A DNA stretch of 10,498 nt from Sphingobacteriia bacterium. GTDB lineage: Bacteria > Bacteroidota > Bacteroidia > NS11-12g > UBA955. The DNA lies in contig JAGKXC010000071.1 of assembly GCA_021151535.1 (NCBI GenBank), positions 1 through 10,498 on the forward strand. Reading direction: 5' to 3'. Position numbers and translations under genes: made by a program. The notes under the pieces are model-generated. The model made no database searches. It was not told the origin of the DNA and was given only the letters and a program-made list of their open reading frames with translations. This document shows, one piece after another, positions 7,095 through 10,498 of this stretch (the first letter of the stretch is position 1; every line of letters begins with the position of its first letter).

Positions 7095-8456
7095 ATGAAA
7101 CGTTCCTTGATTTTTGGATTCGCCGCCAGTTTGTACCTCGCCGCCAATCCAGTAACTGCACAATCGTTAACATCCGACACCATCGTAATGGGTCCGGGTT
7201 ATGCAAATTCTATTTACTACAATGTTTTAACAGGTGAAAAATCAAGTGCGGCTATGAACAGTTGGCACATGGCTCACACCACAGTTACACGCGATAACTG
7301 TATCCGTATCAACCATGCGGCTGGTATCGAAGTGTATGCTTATCCAAATGGCGATAATTCTAATTTTTCTACCATGGATACCACAGGATGGCATTCTTGG
7401 AAGAAGTTCTACAATGATGTTCACGTGCATGAAATGGGGGCCTTAAACCAACAGCCTAACCCAGGAAACATGTGGGATTTTAGCTGGGGCGTTTACGATC
7501 CTAACACGAAGGAAGTAACAGGCGATTCATTGTATTTATTCGTTCAATTATCTGGGGGTAAGCCTTCTCAATTCTACAAATTCATGCCCATCAAGCAGTT
7601 GGTTAACGGCAATTTGGTTTTCCGTTTGGCTACCATTGACGGCACAAAGGACATCACTGATACTTTGGTTACAGCTGATTTCCCTAACAAAAGTTATAAA
7701 TATTACCATTTCTTAAATGGTGAAGTTAATCCTGAACCCAACAGAGACAATTGGGATGTGTTATTCACCCGTTATTATGCACCAACGCCAGCTCCAGGTG
7801 GTGGAACCGTGATGTATCTTTCTATGGGTGTTGAAAGCAAAAGAGGCACTCGTGTTAGCAAAATCCTTCCTGGCTCTTGGACAGATATCAATGATTTCTT
7901 AACAGCCAATGGTGGCGGTTTGCATTTGAATTATATTGATTCGGCATACCGCTTCCCAACCAGCAATGTGGGCTTAAACAAAGACTTAACCCGAATTGGC
8001 AGCGATTGGAAATCATTCAACAATACTACAGGTCAGTGGACAGTACATAGTGAAAACATGTACTTAGTAGAAGTTAACCCAAGAAACGGTGGCGATACTG
8101 AATTCGTTTATTTATCATTCTCTGAATTCGGTGGATCTGCAACCGGCCAGATTGTATTGAATCGCTATGTTGTACCCCGCATCCCAGGCGCTGTAAGCAA
8201 AACTTCTAAAGATTTAAATGTACAATTGTTCCCTAACCCTGCCAACGATTTTGTGGTATTGCAATTCGGAAAGAACTTAGGAAATGCTACCGTAAGATTG
8301 TTCAGCAATACAGGTGCTCAAGTGGCACAAACCCAGGTTTCTGCTACTGAAAACACAGGCACACAATTGCCAATCAATCACCTTATTACCGGAATTTATC
8401 GCTTGAATGTTGAAACTGCTATGGGCAGCCAAAGTTTCACATTTGTGAAGCAATAA
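7095..8456 (+). CDS. Secreted HmuY-family heme-binding-like protein with T9SS type A sorting domain
   Basis: The product is 453 residues from the ATG at 7095. A TTG at 7062 would add 11 residues, but it lies inside the -7 box and puts polar residues ahead of a normal signal peptide (MKRSLIF...VTAQ, cleaved near residue 23). The mature protein has two related HmuY-type modules: SIYYNVLTGE...NSWHMAH (39-61) and YKYYHFLNGE...DNWDVLFTRY (201-227). The second carries the W-D-x-x-F-x-R-Y core of HmuY. INHAAGIEVYAYPNGD (73-88) and GDSLYLFVQL (143-152) fit T9SS-exported HmuY relatives. The C-terminus, LNVQLFPNPANDFVVL (374-389) to the final FVKQ, is a type A sorting domain, so the protein should cross the outer membrane by T9SS and be anchored or released. 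Histidines are frequent (58, 61, 74, 100, 110, 112), but which, if any, bind heme cannot be judged. A TonB receptor follows 67 bases later with no terminator between, implying joint work in heme uptake. Confidence 0.83.
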   Translation: MKRSLIFGFAASLYLAANPVTAQSLTSDTIVMGPGYANSIYYNVLTGEKSSAAMNSWHMAHTTVTRDNCIRINHAAGIEVYAYPNGDNSNFSTMDTTGWHSWKKFYNDVHVHEMGALNQQPNPGNMWDFSWGVYDPNTKEVTGDSLYLFVQLSGGKPSQFYKFMPIKQLVNGNLVFRLATIDGTKDITDTLVTADFPNKSYKYYHFLNGEVNPEPNRDNWDVLFTRYYAPTPAPGGGTVMYLSMGVESKRGTRVSKILPGSWTDINDFLTANGGGLHLNYIDSAYRFPTSNVGLNKDLTRIGSDWKSFNNTTGQWTVHSENMYLVEVNPRNGGDTEFVYLSFSEFGGSATGQIVLNRYVVPRIPGAVSKTSKDLNVQLFPNPANDFVVLQFGKNLGNATVRLFSNTGAQVAQTQVSATENTGTQLPINHLITGIYRLNVETAMGSQSFTFVKQ

Positions 8457-8523
8457 GCACTCCCTGTACATACGAACCATCTAAGGTTTTCATAGTTTTA
8501 ATTGTTAAGTTGAATCGATAGCC

Positions 8524-10209
8524 ATGTTGATGCCCCTGAATTTAAGCCGGTTTTTCGCAGGTTTCTCATCAGGTTTATCAATATGGTTATCGTTTTCTTT
8601 TTTTGGGGCGATTCCTGTCCAAGCCCAAGCACAAATAAAGAATCCTACCAACATTGCTGTACAGAAAAAAATCCTGTCGCTCCCCGATTCTATCGTGGAA
8701 ACATTTGACCCAGTGATTATTACGGGTGACGCTGTTACCAAAAAATCTTCTGATTTAACTTTCAATGCTTACGCCATTAACAGCAAAACCATGCAACAAA
8801 TGGCAGCCCAAAACATTTCTGATGTTTTAAAATTCCAACCCAGTATCATGATTGCCCAAGACGGAGTTCTGGGGGCCGGCATGAGCATGCAAGGACTTGG
8901 CGGGCAATCAGTTAAAATATTAATAGACGGAGTTCCAATGGTAGGACGATTAAACGGCAACATTGATTTAGGTCAAATTCCCGTTAGTCAAATTGAGCGC
9001 ATTGAGGTAGTGGAAGGTCCTATGAGTGTGATGTACGGTTCTGATGCTGTAGGCGGCATTATCAATGTGATCACCAAACAAGCCAAGACCAAACAAATAG
9101 CGGCCAATTTTTATAAAGATGGCACCAAAAATACCAATTTCGATTTCTCGAGCAACTGGCTTTTGAGAAAATCAACCCTGCTAACAGAAAACGGCGGAAT
9201 CAATAAAAAAGGCGTTTACTGCGCACCAAAAAACTACCGCTTTGAACCCTATTTAGCCATTTCTGGCGGCCGTCAGTATTTTGATGGTATCGACTTCGAC
9301 ACTTCCAATCGTTCTTATAATTGGAAGCCCAAAACCAAATATTTTGGCAGTGTGGAATGGGGCTTATTACCAACAAGCAAGATATTAAAAACCCTTCCAA
9401 AATCCCTTACGGGAAACAACAGCACCCACCGTTTTAAACTCAATTACTTTAACGAATCTCTTTTGGATCGTTCCAACGCAGAATACAATTTAATTTCTAT
9501 TACAGGATACAACAACCGCTTCTATACCAACCGATTGGATTTCACCCAGATAAGTTCTTGGAAACGCAATGTTTCGTCAACGCGTTATGTACCATTAATT
9601 TTACAACTAACCAATGGCTTCAACGGCTATTATCGCCATAATACCTTGTGGAGAAGGAATTTGGTAACGGGCGATGAGGTACTTTCCAACCCCAAGGAAA
9701 TGGACACTACCCTAAATTTACAGTGGAATTCACGTTTGGTTGCCAGCATCAAAAGCAGCAATAAAATTCAATGGGTTACGGGTTATGAAAGCAATGTAGA
9801 AAGCTTAAAAACCAACCGTTTATTAGCGCATAAACCCATAACAGATATTGGCTTATACGCCCAAATGGAATACAAACCTTTGAATGCTCTATCAATTAGG
9901 CCAGGAGTAAGATTAATTTATAATTCCGCATTTGGTAGCAATCCCTTGCCCCAAATTTTGGGTAGTGGATGGAAATTTGCCCCTTTGCTTCCTTCCTTGC
10001 AATTGCGCTATCACCTCAGCAAACATTTAACTTTCCGCGCCAGTGCCGCTCAAGCATTCCGATCGCCCAGCATCAAAGAATTGTACTTTTTGTTTGTAGA
10101 TATCAACCACAACGTGCGGGGAAATAGTGCTTTGAAACCCGAATTAGCCAACAGTTTGCAAGGTAGCTTGGATTACAAACACAGTTATTACAATTTGTGG
10201 GAAAAGTGA
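8524..10209 (+). CDS. TonB-dependent outer-membrane receptor, HmuR-like (frame broken near 10200)
   Basis: This is the N-terminal 561 residues of a TonB-dependent transporter that probably imports heme handed over by the HmuY-like protein. A signal peptide (cleavage near VQAQA, 32-36) precedes a TonB-box-like stretch, FDPVIITGD (61-69). The plug domain (about 80-188) is typical: NISDVLKFQPSIMI (97-110), VKILIDGVPMVG (130-141), QIERIEVVEGPMSVMYGSDA (156-175) and GGIINVITK (177-185). The barrel follows. Near the end, AFRSPSIKELYF (511-522) and NSALKPE (534-540) correspond to the FRAP and NPNL boxes of heme receptors, with H529 between them. No carboxypeptidase-like N-terminal domain is present, unlike SusC. 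The frame meets TGA at 10207, but the barrel sequence continues in another frame, so this is a frameshifted gene or an assembly error. ATG at 8524 is used; ATG at 8530 is an alternative. It is probably in one transcript with the gene before it. Confidence 0.82.
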   Translation: MLMPLNLSRFFAGFSSGLSIWLSFSFFGAIPVQAQAQIKNPTNIAVQKKILSLPDSIVETFDPVIITGDAVTKKSSDLTFNAYAINSKTMQQMAAQNISDVLKFQPSIMIAQDGVLGAGMSMQGLGGQSVKILIDGVPMVGRLNGNIDLGQIPVSQIERIEVVEGPMSVMYGSDAVGGIINVITKQAKTKQIAANFYKDGTKNTNFDFSSNWLLRKSTLLTENGGINKKGVYCAPKNYRFEPYLAISGGRQYFDGIDFDTSNRSYNWKPKTKYFGSVEWGLLPTSKILKTLPKSLTGNNSTHRFKLNYFNESLLDRSNAEYNLISITGYNNRFYTNRLDFTQISSWKRNVSSTRYVPLILQLTNGFNGYYRHNTLWRRNLVTGDEVLSNPKEMDTTLNLQWNSRLVASIKSSNKIQWVTGYESNVESLKTNRLLAHKPITDIGLYAQMEYKPLNALSIRPGVRLIYNSAFGSNPLPQILGSGWKFAPLLPSLQLRYHLSKHLTFRASAAQAFRSPSIKELYFLFVDINHNVRGNSALKPELANSLQGSLDYKHSYYNLWEK

Positions 10210-10498
10210 TTAGCTATGGCGGAACTGGTGAATTTGCTTATTCTCAGAACAAATGGCAGATTGGCAGCGGTATCACCCAAATTTATTCCAAAAATTGGAT
10301 AACCGATTCCAGTAATGCGCAACAATGGCGCACTTTACAAGCTTCCATTAACAGTACTTATCGCTTGAAAAAACAACATGCGCAAATTCAGTGTTTTGTG
10401 CGATACAGCGGCAAGAATTTCATTTTAACCAGCGATGGGCAGGCCTTTACCGTTCATCCCTATACTTGGGTTGACTTGAATGCAAACAAAACGTTTTC
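10203..10498 (+). pseudogene. C-terminal continuation of the same TonB-dependent receptor in another frame (cut by right edge)
   Basis: Reading from 10203 in the frame one base behind the upstream ORF gives an open stretch of 98 codons to the right edge. It starts KVISYGGTGEFAYSQNKWQI and continues with GSGITQIYSKNW and WRTLQASINSTYRLKK, then a barrel-like FVRYSGKNFILTSDG and YTWVDLNANKTF. These are alternating outer-membrane strands of the kind found in the last quarter of Bacteroidota TonB receptors, so this is the rest of the upstream gene rather than a separate protein. It has no signal peptide and no convincing start of its own. If the frame break is real, the receptor is a pseudogene; if it is a sequencing error, the two parts form one gene. 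The terminal strand lies outside the window. Confidence 0.72.

Noticed and set aside
8457..8523. Terminator or promoter between the HmuY-like gene and the receptor.
   Set aside because: I see no stable hairpin with a T-run and no TAnnTTTG box; TAGTTTTA at 8493 has a mismatch at the key G. Co-transcription is more likely.
10198..10209. Programmed -1 frameshift in the receptor gene at GGGAAAAG.
   Set aside because: The zero-frame codons GAA AAG do not form a good X XXY YYZ slippery heptamer, and such recoding is not known to me for this family. A mutation or sequence error is simpler.
1..10498. tRNA, rRNA, CRISPR, insertion sequence or prophage content.
   Set aside because: No repeats of the right kind, no transposase or integrase motifs and no structured-RNA signatures were found; nearly all sequence is accounted for by seven genes.

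Overview
The window reads as a chromosomal segment of a Bacteroidota bacterium; class and order cannot be fixed from the sequence alone. The evidence is a type A type IX secretion (T9SS) sorting domain, Bacteroidota-style -7 promoter boxes (TAnnTTTG) before several genes, weak or absent Shine-Dalgarno sequences, an HmuY-family protein next to a TonB-dependent receptor, and the Bacteroidota form of the Lgt active-site motif. Gene density is high, and no stretch over about 140 bases lacks a gene. I see no tRNA, rRNA, CRISPR array or insertion sequence.

Left block (1-6958, all minus strand, read right to left). Transcription runs hscA (Hsp70-family Fe-S assembly chaperone), then a small outer-membrane beta-barrel protein, then mtaB (tRNA methylthiotransferase), then lgt (prolipoprotein diacylglyceryl transferase), then a large secreted protein cut by the left edge. 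hscA and the barrel gene are 32 bases apart and look co-transcribed. A very good Bacteroidota promoter lies just before mtaB. mtaB and lgt are 9 bases apart and form a tight pair. The secreted protein probably has its own transcription start, after a weak hairpin behind lgt.

Right block (7095-10498, plus strand). It diverges from hscA across a 136-base intergenic region holding two outward-facing -7 boxes and a tandem ATGACA repeat between them. The first gene encodes a secreted HmuY-like protein with two related modules and a T9SS sorting domain. The second is a TonB-dependent receptor with the FRxP...LKPE signature of the heme-receptor type. Together they resemble the HmuY/HmuR heme-acquisition pair: a cell-surface heme-binding protein feeding an outer-membrane transporter.

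The most notable observation is that the receptor reading frame breaks near 10200. The barrel sequence resumes at once in another frame and runs off the right edge, and some barrel sequence also seems missing at the junction. I find no convincing new multi-gene system. The housekeeping genes are ordinary, and the interest lies in the broken receptor, the modular HmuY-like protein and the divergent regulatory region.
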